From Phycisphaerales bacterium (GTDB lineage Bacteria > Planctomycetota > Phycisphaerae > Phycisphaerales > UBA1924): a stretch of 45,350 nucleotides of DNA. Below are positions 15,685-22,661 of the stretch, in pieces; position 1 is the first letter of the stretch; every line of letters begins with the position of its first letter. Under the pieces are notes generated by a model. The model did not search any database. It had not been told where the DNA came from and was given only the letters and a program-made list of their open reading frames with translations. The stretch is taken from contig JALHOJ010000026.1 of assembly GCA_022843045.1 (NCBI GenBank), positions 1 through 45,350 on the forward strand. The letters run 5' to 3'. A program made the position numbers and the translations under genes.

Positions 15685-16860
15685 CTATCGCCAGGACTTT
15701 CGCAGTCGCGCGACCGCCGCGATGACTATTGCTGCGGCTGCATCAATTTCATCCTGCGTCGTGTGCTTGCTGAGGCTGAAGCGAAGGCTGCCGTGCGCGA
15801 TTGCTTCGGGCACACCCATCGCGAGCAACACGGGAGATGGATCCAGCGAGCCGGAGCTGCACGCCGCGCCCGCGCTCGCGGCGAGGCCTTGCTCGCTGAG
15901 CAGCAGCAGCAGGGCTTCGGCTTCGAGGTTTGGAAAGCCGAGGTTGGTGGTGTTCCAGAGCCGTCGCGACGATTCACTCGGGCTGTTGCGTGCGGTGTCG
16001 GGCAGTGCTTCGAACACCTTGGCCTCGAAGCGATCGCGCAGCGCCGCGACGCCGTCGCGACCCGCCGCGTCCGCGAGCCATGTGACGGCTTCCTCCGCAG
16101 CAACGCCCGCGCCGATGATCGCGGGAACGTTTTCGGTGCCGCCTCGCCGGCCCAGTTCCTGCGTGCCCAGCAGTTGGGGGCGCAGGCGCAGCCCCGGCTT
16201 GCTCCACAGCACGCCCACACCCTTGGGACCGTGCCACTTGTGGGGCGCGAAGATCAGGGCGTCGAACAGTTCTCGCGAGACGTCCGTGGGCATCTTGCCC
16301 ACCCACTGCGTGCCGTCGATGATGAGCGTCGCGCGAGCCGCCTGGCACGCCTCGCTGAGCTCTCGCACCGGCTGAATCACGCCCGTCTCGTTGTTGGCCC
16401 ATTGCACCGCGACCACGGCATCTGGCGTGATCATCTCCTTCGCGGCGTCGGTCATGGCAATCCGGCCTTCACGCGTGATGGGCAGGTAGCGAACGTCCGC
16501 CGCGCTGCGACGGGCGAGATCGTCGGCGAGTTCGCGGATCGCCGCGTGCTCGACCTTGGTAGTGACGAGAACTGGCTTGGCTGCGCCGGGAGCGAACAGG
16601 CCGCGGCTTTCGAGCACGCCCTTGATGGCGAGGTCGAGCGCTTCCGTGCCGCCGCTGGTCAGGGTCAGTTCGCGGGGCTTGGCGTTGATGAGTTTGGCGA
16701 GCGAAGCGCGGGCGAGTTCAACGGCTCGGCGGGCTTCCTGGCCCGCACGATGCACGGAACTTGGGTTGTGCCACGTCTCGCCCAGAGCGCGCGTCATCGC
16801 CTCGATGACGGCGGGGCTGGGTCGGGTCGTGGCGTTGTTGTCCAGTTCGATCACGCCCAA
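15685..16860 (-). CDS. Cysteine desulfurase (NifS/IscS family)
   Basis: A 391-aa PLP enzyme that removes sulfur from cysteine for Fe-S cluster and thio-cofactor assembly. LDNNATTRPSPAV at the N-terminus, KVEHAA (His105 stacking on PLP), IDGTQWVGK (Asp182), PLP-lysine APHKWHGPKG (Lys208), RRGGTENVPAI, and catalytic-loop Cys334 in SAGAACSSGSLDPS are all present. The loop with CSSG identifies class I (IscS/NifS) rather than SufS. Start is ambiguous: TTG 16860 gives LGVIELDNNATT, while GTG 16854 begins at VIELDNNATT. No iscU or iscR neighbour. The terminator of the upstream protease gene lies 31-66 nt before the start. Confidence 0.92.
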   Translation of the reverse strand: MGVIELDNNATTRPSPAVIEAMTRALGETWHNPSSVHRAGQEARRAVELARASLAKLINAKPRELTLTSGGTEALDLAIKGVLESRGLFAPGAAKPVLVTTKVEHAAIRELADDLARRSAADVRYLPITREGRIAMTDAAKEMITPDAVVAVQWANNETGVIQPVRELSEACQAARATLIIDGTQWVGKMPTDVSRELFDALIFAPHKWHGPKGVGVLWSKPGLRLRPQLLGTQELGRRGGTENVPAIIGAGVAAEEAVTWLADAAGRDGVAALRDRFEAKVFEALPDTARNSPSESSRRLWNTTNLGFPNLEAEALLLLLSEQGLAASAGAACSSGSLDPSPVLLAMGVPEAIAHGSLRFSLSKHTTQDEIDAAAAIVIAAVARLRKSWR

Positions 16861-16890
16861 TCGTTGGGGTCCATCGCGTGTCTCGCACCG

Positions 16891-16926
16891 GCAAAAAGAA
16901 AACGGCCCGCGCGAACGCGCGGGCCG
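16891..16926 (-). terminator. Intrinsic terminator of the subtilisin-like protease gene
   Basis: Perfect 10-bp stem cggcccgcgc / gcgcgggccg with a 4-nt loop. On the minus strand it is followed by GTTTTCTTTTTGC. The same 14-nt 3' flank (CGTTTTCTTTTTGC) follows the terminator at 22355-22390. Confidence 0.88.
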
Positions 16927-16963
16927 GAGAGAGATCAGAATCGCTCGAGCGCCACTGCCCTGA

Positions 16964-17167
16964 TTACAGGCACGGCCCTTCGCTGAAGACGCTCAGGAAG
17001 CTGTCGATGTCGAGCGGGTCAAACTGGCTGCCGTCGTTGTTGAAGTCGATGTCGTTGCAGGTCGCGCCGCTGGGGACGCAGGGCCCTTCGCTGAAGACCG
17101 ACAGGAATGCGTCGATGTCGAGCGGGTCAAACTGGCTGCCATCGTTGTTGAAGTCAATGGAGTCGCA
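16964..17167 (-). repeat. Dockerin-like double tail, protease
   Basis: Two 90-nt units 108 nt apart are almost identical in DNA and protein (FNNDGSQFDPLDIDxFLSVF). This points to a recent tandem duplication of unit 1 replacing the usual unit 2. Confidence 0.85.
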
Positions 17168-20119
17168 GGTGGGGCCAGGGTTGACGCAGGTGAAGCGTTC
17201 GATCTGAATGTCGTCGATCAGGGCTTCGACGGTGTGCTCGGGCGAAACATCGCGGGCGATGAACCGCAGACGGGTCTGGGCGCTTGCCTGGGCGAGGTTG
17301 TAGGTCGCCAGCGTCCAGCCGCCGTCAAAGATCGCGCCGTTGGCGCCGACTTCGTCGAGGCTCGACCAGGTCGTGCCGTTGTCGTAGCTCGCGAGAATCG
17401 AGAAGACGTCGTTGCGGGCCGACGTGGTGTTGCCGATGGTTCCGTTCACGTACCACCGCTGCATCCGAACCCGCGGCGAGTTCATGCCCGCAGTGTTGAA
17501 GACGCGGCTGGTCAGCGTGGTCGGGCCGGTGTCCACGTCATAGCTCGAGCCCGCGAGCGGCCCGGTCACATACGCCGAGATGCCAGGCGTCGCGGTCGTG
17601 TCGTCCTCGGGCTGGTTGGCGTTCCCTGTCGCAGGCCAGCGAGCGGGATCGCCACGCTGCCAGCGGCCTGGCGTGAAGGCGGTGTCGCCTGGCGCCGCGA
17701 AGTTCCAGCCGTTGGCGACTTCGGCGTTGTCGGTGTCCATGACCTCGTACTGGCCAACGTTGAAGTTGTACTTCTGGGCCGCATTCTCTGGCAGCGTGAC
17801 GGTGCCCACGGTCTGGCCCGTGGCGGAGAAGAAGTACGTGGGCTGTCCGCCGCAGGGCAGCGACGGGATCGACGCGACCCATTCCTGGTTCGCGTTCAGC
17901 GTCATCGCGACCGTACTGAAAGAGCCGCTGGGGCCGGTGTTGCTGTAGTGCACGAGCACCGAGCCGGGCACCAGCGTGTCCTGGAACACGCGGGTCTTCA
18001 CCCGCACCTGCTCGGCCTGTCCCGGCGCGATCAGCGACTCGGCGAGTTCGACTGGTTCGATCCGCACGACCGGCAGGCTGCCACTGAAGGAGATGCCGTG
18101 CGTGCTCGCGATCGAGACGGGCTGAGGGCCTTGCGGCACGTTAAAGCCGCTGATACGAATCTGATACTCGCCCGCAGGCGGGTTCAGGACCTGCACCTGC
18201 TCGCTGTTGTCGCGGCGGTTCTGGGCCGTCTGCACCGCGGCGGCGGTGGGCGTGCCGGGCGTGAGCGTCCAGGGCAGGTACGTCGCGCCGCCCGGGCCCA
18301 GGATCTCGATGTCCACGTCGTTCACGAGCACCGGAATCGCGTTGACGGTGCCCGGGACGTCGTCCCAGGCGATGTTGACGGCAAAGCGCGTCTGGCCCGC
18401 GGGGATGGTGACGTTGTAGACGACCGTCTGATCCTGCGCGATGTTGAACTCGTCGAAGCGGCCGTCGCGGATCACTTGAATCGCGGGCATCACGCGCACC
18501 GAGCCGTAGCCATACTCAAAGTCGGGTCCGGGGCGGCCCTTGTCGACCGCGGTGAGGGCGTAGATGGCCTTGAGCGTGCTGTTGCGGGGGTCCGCCGCGA
18601 CCGGGTAATTGGCGCGGAAGTCCTGAAGCAAGAGAGCTGACAGCCCGGCGATCGTGGGCGTAGCCATCGAGGTGCCGCACAGGCTGGCGTAGTCCGTATC
18701 GCTGCCCGAGTAGGCACTGGTCACGCCGCCGTCACCGCCCGCTTGGCAACCAGGCCCGCAGAAGTCAGGCTTCATGCGGCCGTCGTCGGTCGGACCCCAG
18801 CTTGAGAAGCTGGAGACCAAGTCGGTGTCGGAATCAAGCGAACCGATCGAAAGGTGGTTCTTTGAGCCCGAAGGGGGCGCCATGAAGTTGTACGGCCCGC
18901 CGCAGCGGGTGCTGCCGCGCTCGTTGCCCGCGGCCCAGTGGATGCGGAAGGGGTTGCCGTCGGAGACGGTTTGGCTGCCACGGACCATCGAGTCGATCAG
19001 GATGTCGGTCGCGTTGTAATCACCGTGCCAGGTGCACGAGAAGCCGTTGTTGTTGACGTTCGTGCCGATGCTGTTGGTCGCAAGGTCGGCACCAAGGTCC
19101 CACGCTGTGGTGTAGTCCGCTTCGATGTCGACGGGGTTGGTATAGAGCCAGCCGGAGGGCAGGCTCGTTCCAGCAAAGCCCGCGGAAAGCACGAACGCAC
19201 CCGGCGCCATCCCGGCATGCACCGGGTTGGACGAGCCCGCGCCGCTGCCCGCAACCGTTCCGGCGCAGTGCGTGCTGTGGCCGCTGAGTGCGTCGTTGGT
19301 GTCAAAGACGTTGATGCGGCCCGTGAAGCCCTGGTGGGTCGCGCGGACCAAGCCGCTGTCAAAGACCAGGACTTGGATGCCCGCGCCGTTCAGGTTGTTG
19401 GGCGCGGCGTTGGCGATATCCGCACCCGTCAGCACGCGATTCTGGGCGTTCATCTCGTCGAGCGCGGGAGGCGCGGGTTCGATGAACTGCACGGCTTGGA
19501 GCAGCGCGAGTTCACGCACCTTGGACTGCTGCATTTCCATGATCACCACGGGCACCGATTCCAGTGCGCCGGTCACGCGGCTGGCCAGAGCCCCGACCAT
19601 CGCGGTGTGGAACGCGTCGGCCTTCAGATCCTGATGCAGGTGGACGTACACCGGAATCACCGGATCATTCGTAAAGGTCGCGGCAGGATCGTTCTGGTTC
19701 CAGAGCGCCAGCACGTTGGGATCCAGCAGGCGGGGATCGATCTTCCAATCCGTGTCGATGGTCCGCACGCTGCGCAGCCACCCGGAAGTCGCCAGCCCCT
19801 TGAAGTTGGGCTTGGAGTCCAGCTTCGCGAAGAAGGCGTTGTCACCCAACGGCGCCTGCAGCGTCAGACCAAACCCGGCGAGGACTTCGCGACCCGTGTC
19901 CGTGATCCGCCGTTCCAGTTGCACCACGCCTCGACCTTCGACGCCCAGATTCCGCAGCGGAATCTCGACATCACGCTGGGCTTCAAGGAAAATCGGCGCG
20001 TCGGGCAAGGCCTTGAGGTGAATCTGGGCCTGAGCCTGACCGCTGATCGCGGCAAGCAACGCGGCGGCGGAAATGGCACGGGCGGCAAACTGCCGGGTGG
20101 AGAAAGAACCGCTGGGCAT
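16964..20119 (-). CDS. Secreted S8 subtilisin-like serine protease with double dockerin-like tail
   Basis: A 1051-aa exported protease. Signal peptide 1-31 (AAALLAAISGQAQA), then a propeptide-like region to about 245. Catalytic triad: Asp254 (VLVFDSG), His281 (GHSTHCAGT), Ser484 (GTSMATP); oxyanion Asn399 (AAGNERG). After the protease core come a PPC/P-domain-like beta domain (IAWDDVPG...VNDVDIEILGPGG, about 620-720), further beta domains, and a lectin-like stretch ending DDIQIERFTC. The end holds two 30-residue Cys-bounded units joined by VPSGAT. ATG 20119 has SD AAGAGG five nt upstream. Both tail units are of the SQFDPLDID type and the usual TxCG terminus is absent, unlike other tails here. 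Confidence 0.92.
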   Translation of the reverse strand: MPSGSFSTRQFAARAISAAALLAAISGQAQAQIHLKALPDAPIFLEAQRDVEIPLRNLGVEGRGVVQLERRITDTGREVLAGFGLTLQAPLGDNAFFAKLDSKPNFKGLATSGWLRSVRTIDTDWKIDPRLLDPNVLALWNQNDPAATFTNDPVIPVYVHLHQDLKADAFHTAMVGALASRVTGALESVPVVIMEMQQSKVRELALLQAVQFIEPAPPALDEMNAQNRVLTGADIANAAPNNLNGAGIQVLVFDSGLVRATHQGFTGRINVFDTNDALSGHSTHCAGTVAGSGAGSSNPVHAGMAPGAFVLSAGFAGTSLPSGWLYTNPVDIEADYTTAWDLGADLATNSIGTNVNNNGFSCTWHGDYNATDILIDSMVRGSQTVSDGNPFRIHWAAGNERGSTRCGGPYNFMAPPSGSKNHLSIGSLDSDTDLVSSFSSWGPTDDGRMKPDFCGPGCQAGGDGGVTSAYSGSDTDYASLCGTSMATPTIAGLSALLLQDFRANYPVAADPRNSTLKAIYALTAVDKGRPGPDFEYGYGSVRVMPAIQVIRDGRFDEFNIAQDQTVVYNVTIPAGQTRFAVNIAWDDVPGTVNAIPVLVNDVDIEILGPGGATYLPWTLTPGTPTAAAVQTAQNRRDNSEQVQVLNPPAGEYQIRISGFNVPQGPQPVSIASTHGISFSGSLPVVRIEPVELAESLIAPGQAEQVRVKTRVFQDTLVPGSVLVHYSNTGPSGSFSTVAMTLNANQEWVASIPSLPCGGQPTYFFSATGQTVGTVTLPENAAQKYNFNVGQYEVMDTDNAEVANGWNFAAPGDTAFTPGRWQRGDPARWPATGNANQPEDDTTATPGISAYVTGPLAGSSYDVDTGPTTLTSRVFNTAGMNSPRVRMQRWYVNGTIGNTTSARNDVFSILASYDNGTTWSSLDEVGANGAIFDGGWTLATYNLAQASAQTRLRFIARDVSPEHTVEALIDDIQIERFTCVNPGPTCDSIDFNNDGSQFDPLDIDAFLSVFSEGPCVPSGATCNDIDFNNDGSQFDPLDIDSFLSVFSEGPCL

Positions 20120-20317
20120 GAGAACCTCTTTGCTTGGAATGGACAAACGACCGGAACAACAAAACCACGGCCCGCACGAGAATGACCACCTCGCCGTGCG
20201 CGAACTGATCGCGCGGACGAGGATCGCCTGACGCAACAGGATACCAGAAAACAGGCGGGCTGCAAGCGGATTCCAGTGGCGATAATCCGGTGGAATCCCC
20301 TACGCGGGCAGAGTTCC

Positions 20318-20971
20318 TCAGGACTCCCCATGTCGGCGGGTCAAGATCCGTTCCACCAAGTGCTGCACGTCGCGCCCGGACTCGTCCTTGCCGTGGTTTT
20401 CCACTTGCAAGGCTTCGAGCAAGCCATAGCCCAAGCCAATGTCAATCAAGACCCACGCCAGCAGGTCATCGCTGAAAATCTTGGTCACCTTCCGCTCGTC
20501 CTGCGCCCGCCGCACCTCGCGGGACATGAACGAATGCAAGTCACGGATGTGAGCATTCACCGCTTTCCGCACGATCGGGTCATTCACTTCGGTGATCGCC
20601 TGCAGGAACACGCGATACGGCAGCCGACCCCGCTCACTGGTCATCGGGTTCTCGCCCGTAAGCCGGCGCAGCCGATCCGCAGGGTCTGACGCTGACCGAA
20701 GCAACTCACCCCACTGCTGCAGCGTCTGGTCCGCCGTGCGCTCGATCAGGGCGACGAACAAGTCACGCTTGCTTGCAAAATGACGGTAAATGATGGGCTC
20801 CGTCACGCCCGCGGCCTTGGCCAGCTGCGCCGTGGTCGCACGCGCGTACCCCTCCTTGGCAAAGAGCTCCGCGGCGGCATCGAGCAACTGCTCGCGACGC
20901 TTCGCCGCGGGCAGGCGCCGCGTGCCGACGCGTTCATCGTCCTGGGATTGAGAGCGTTTGGGGCGATCCAC
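20318..20971 (-). CDS. TetR/AcrR family transcriptional regulator
   Basis: A 217-aa DNA-binding repressor. The N-terminal TetR domain reads REQLLDAAAELFAKEGYARATTAQLAKAAGVTEPIIYRHFASKRDLF, with the recognition helix in TEPIIYRHF. The C-terminal ligand domain (about 80-217) is helical and unassigned. Start uncertain: GTG 20971 gives a family-typical length. An upstream ATG at 21055 overlaps the yidD stop (TGATG) and would suggest coupling, but adds 28 residues of atypical sequence. A TATACT -10-like box precedes GTG 20971 on the minus strand, which would make the message nearly leaderless. The 198 nt between this gene and the protease start hold no supported gene. Target unknown; it may regulate itself. 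Confidence 0.8.
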   Translation of the reverse strand: MDRPKRSQSQDDERVGTRRLPAAKRREQLLDAAAELFAKEGYARATTAQLAKAAGVTEPIIYRHFASKRDLFVALIERTADQTLQQWGELLRSASDPADRLRRLTGENPMTSERGRLPYRVFLQAITEVNDPIVRKAVNAHIRDLHSFMSREVRRAQDERKVTKIFSDDLLAWVLIDIGLGYGLLEALQVENHGKDESGRDVQHLVERILTRRHGES

Positions 20972-21054
20972 GCAGGAGTATAGATAGTGAGTGCAAACTT
21001 GGTTGGAGCGAGCTGGACGAGGTGAGACGTCCGGAGCTGCTTCGAATCCGCGCA

Positions 21055-21303
21055 TCAGTCCAACGGCACAGGGTCGTAGCCGCCCTTGGAAAACGGATGG
21101 CAGCGGACCAGACGCGACAGCATCAGCCGCGTGCCCTTGAACCCGCCATACATCCGCAGCGCATCGAGCGCGTACCACGAACACGTCGGGTGGAACCGAC
21201 ACTGCTTGCCCAGCACGGGCGACAACGTGAACTGGTAGACCTTGATCAGCACGATCAGGGGCCACGCGACGGCCCGCGCCAGCAGTGACACACGGACGCT
21301 CAC
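21055..21303 (-). CDS. yidD: Membrane protein insertion efficiency factor YidD
   Basis: An 82-aa peripheral membrane protein that aids YidC-dependent insertion. The N-terminal amphipathic helix (LLARAVAWPLIVLIKVYQFTLSP), the CRFHPTCSWYALDAL motif and the C-terminal LVRCHPFSKGGYDPVP are diagnostic. GTG start at 21303 overlaps the rnpA stop by 4 nt (GTGA), the usual rnpA-yidD coupling. The tail is short, as in most relatives. Confidence 0.93.
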   Translation of the reverse strand: MSVRVSLLARAVAWPLIVLIKVYQFTLSPVLGKQCRFHPTCSWYALDALRMYGGFKGTRLMLSRLVRCHPFSKGGYDPVPLD

Positions 21304-21743
21304 GGCGCGTCTCCAGCGGGGCTGGCGTCCGACGGCTTGGCCCGACGCGAGCGCCGAGTCCAGGCCTGGTGCGCCTGCGCCACAGCATCCTGCAACGCGG
21401 CCAGGTAGCCATCTAGCTCCAACGGTCCGTGAGCGCGGCTGGAAATCACCAGGTCATAGCACGTCTGATCCTCACGCCGCGGCAACTCATGCTGCAGCAG
21501 TCGAAACGCCTCGCGAATCATCCGCTTCTCGCGCACCCGCACCGTCGCTCTGCCCACGCGCTTCCCCACCGCCAGCCCCAGGCGATAGAACGCCCGCCCG
21601 TTGGGCATCGAAAAGACCGTCAGCGGCCCCGCGCTCTTGCGCATCTTCGCTTCGTACACCGCTTCGTATTCAAGATCATGCGCCAGCCGCCTCGAGCGCG
21701 GCATGGTCGCGCGGGGTCGTTCTGATTCGCGCGGAGCGGCCAT
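21300..21743 (-). CDS. rnpA: Ribonuclease P protein component
   Basis: A 147-aa basic protein partner of RNase P RNA in tRNA 5' maturation. Family landmarks: RRLAHDLEYEAVYEAK near the N-terminus, RLGLAVGKRVGRATVRVREKRMIREAFRLL (the RNR-like motif KRxxxRNxxKR, here VGRATVRVREKRMIRE), and YDLVISSRA. Start options: ATG 21743 (MAAPRESERP) or ATG 21704 (MPRSRRLAHD); the latter is closer to the family start but neither has a good SD. The preceding gene is a membrane protein 19 nt away rather than the expected rpmH. It overlaps yidD. Confidence 0.9.
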   Translation of the reverse strand: MAAPRESERPRATMPRSRRLAHDLEYEAVYEAKMRKSAGPLTVFSMPNGRAFYRLGLAVGKRVGRATVRVREKRMIREAFRLLQHELPRREDQTCYDLVISSRAHGPLELDGYLAALQDAVAQAHQAWTRRSRRAKPSDASPAGDAP

Positions 21744-21762
21744 GCCCAACGGTAGTGATGGT

Positions 21763-22305
21763 TCACGAACCCAACGGACGGGTCAGAATCGGCCGACTCG
21801 CCGGCAGCAGGCCCACGAGGATCAGGACCGCCGCGCCCACCAGCAGCCACACCCGCGTCGCGTCATTGTCCGTCAGTCGCACCAGCATGCTGGTGCTGTG
21901 GGTGCGCTTGGGCTCGACCATGGGCGGGGGTTCCAAGGCCGGAAACACCGACGCGTCGGCAAGCGTGTCACCCAGCGTGCCTGGAATCGCGGCACGATCG
22001 GCGGGAATCTGGTTCAGCTGGCTGGATGCCAGCGCTTCGATCAGCGCAGGCTGCTTGGTCTCCACTGCAGCCAGAAACTCCCGGTACCGGTCCAGCCGCA
22101 TTTGGCGGTGATTCTCCACCAGCAAGGCCCGATCCCGCACAAATCGAGCCTCATCAACCTGCGCCTGCGCGCTCACCAGCACCGTCGCGGCCAGCAAGGC
22201 CACGCCCGCAATCAGGTACAGCCACGCGGGATCGAGCCAGCGCGGGCCGGGGCGAGCCGGGGCGGCATATCGGGCGACAGGGGATGGGCGTGCGAACTCA
22301 GCCAT
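21763..22305 (-). CDS. Two-TM membrane protein of unknown function
   Basis: A 180-aa protein with one TM helix near residues 28-46 (WLYLIAGVALLAATVLVSA) and another near the C-terminus (VWLLVGAAVLILVGLLPA). The middle (about 47-145) is extramembrane, with a helical start (ARFVRDRALLVENHRQMRLDRYREFL) and a Pro-rich stretch (FPALEPPPMVEPKR). I do not recognise a family. ATG 22305 (MAEFARPSP) is chosen; an upstream ATG/GTG is possible. It is the first gene of a tight minus-strand cluster with rnpA and yidD, so a role near membrane biogenesis is a guess from context only. Confidence 0.65.
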   Translation of the reverse strand: MAEFARPSPVARYAAPARPGPRWLDPAWLYLIAGVALLAATVLVSAQAQVDEARFVRDRALLVENHRQMRLDRYREFLAAVETKQPALIEALASSQLNQIPADRAAIPGTLGDTLADASVFPALEPPPMVEPKRTHSTSMLVRLTDNDATRVWLLVGAAVLILVGLLPASRPILTRPLGS

Positions 22306-22354
22306 GGCAAACCGGGGACCGACCCGGGCTATCGGCTGGGCGGGCGGGACCAAA

Positions 22355-22390
22355 GCAAAAAGAAAACGCCCGGCCTTGGAAGGCCGGGCG
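22355..22390 (-). terminator. Intrinsic terminator of the PPC-repeat protein gene
   Basis: cgcccggcctt / aaggccgggcg stem of 10-11 bp with a tiny loop. On the minus strand it runs into GTTTTCTTTTTGC, 56 nt after the stop at 22446. Confidence 0.88.
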
Positions 22391-22445
22391 TGGGAAGTTG
22401 AAGATGACGGCCGAAGGCTTCAGGCCCCTCGGCACTTGTCAGGCA

Positions 22446-22661
22446 TTACACGCCGCAGAGCGTGCAGGGGCCTTCGCTGAAGACCAGCAGGAAGGCGTCG
22501 ATGTCGCAGGGATCGAAGAGGCTGGTATCGTTGTTGAAGTCGATGCCGTCGCAGGTGTTCTCGGCGGGGATGCAGGGGCCTTCGCTGAAGACGCTCAGGA
22601 AGGCATCGATGTCCGTCGGATCGAAGAACGAGCCGTCGTTGTTGACGTCGATGTCGTTGCA
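22446..22661 (-). repeat. Dockerin-like double tail, PPC protein
   Basis: Unit 1 (CNDIDVNNDG..FDPTDIDAFL..) and unit 2 (CDGIDFNNDT..FDPCDIDAFL..) are joined by IPAENT; the C-terminus is TLCGV. Confidence 0.85.
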
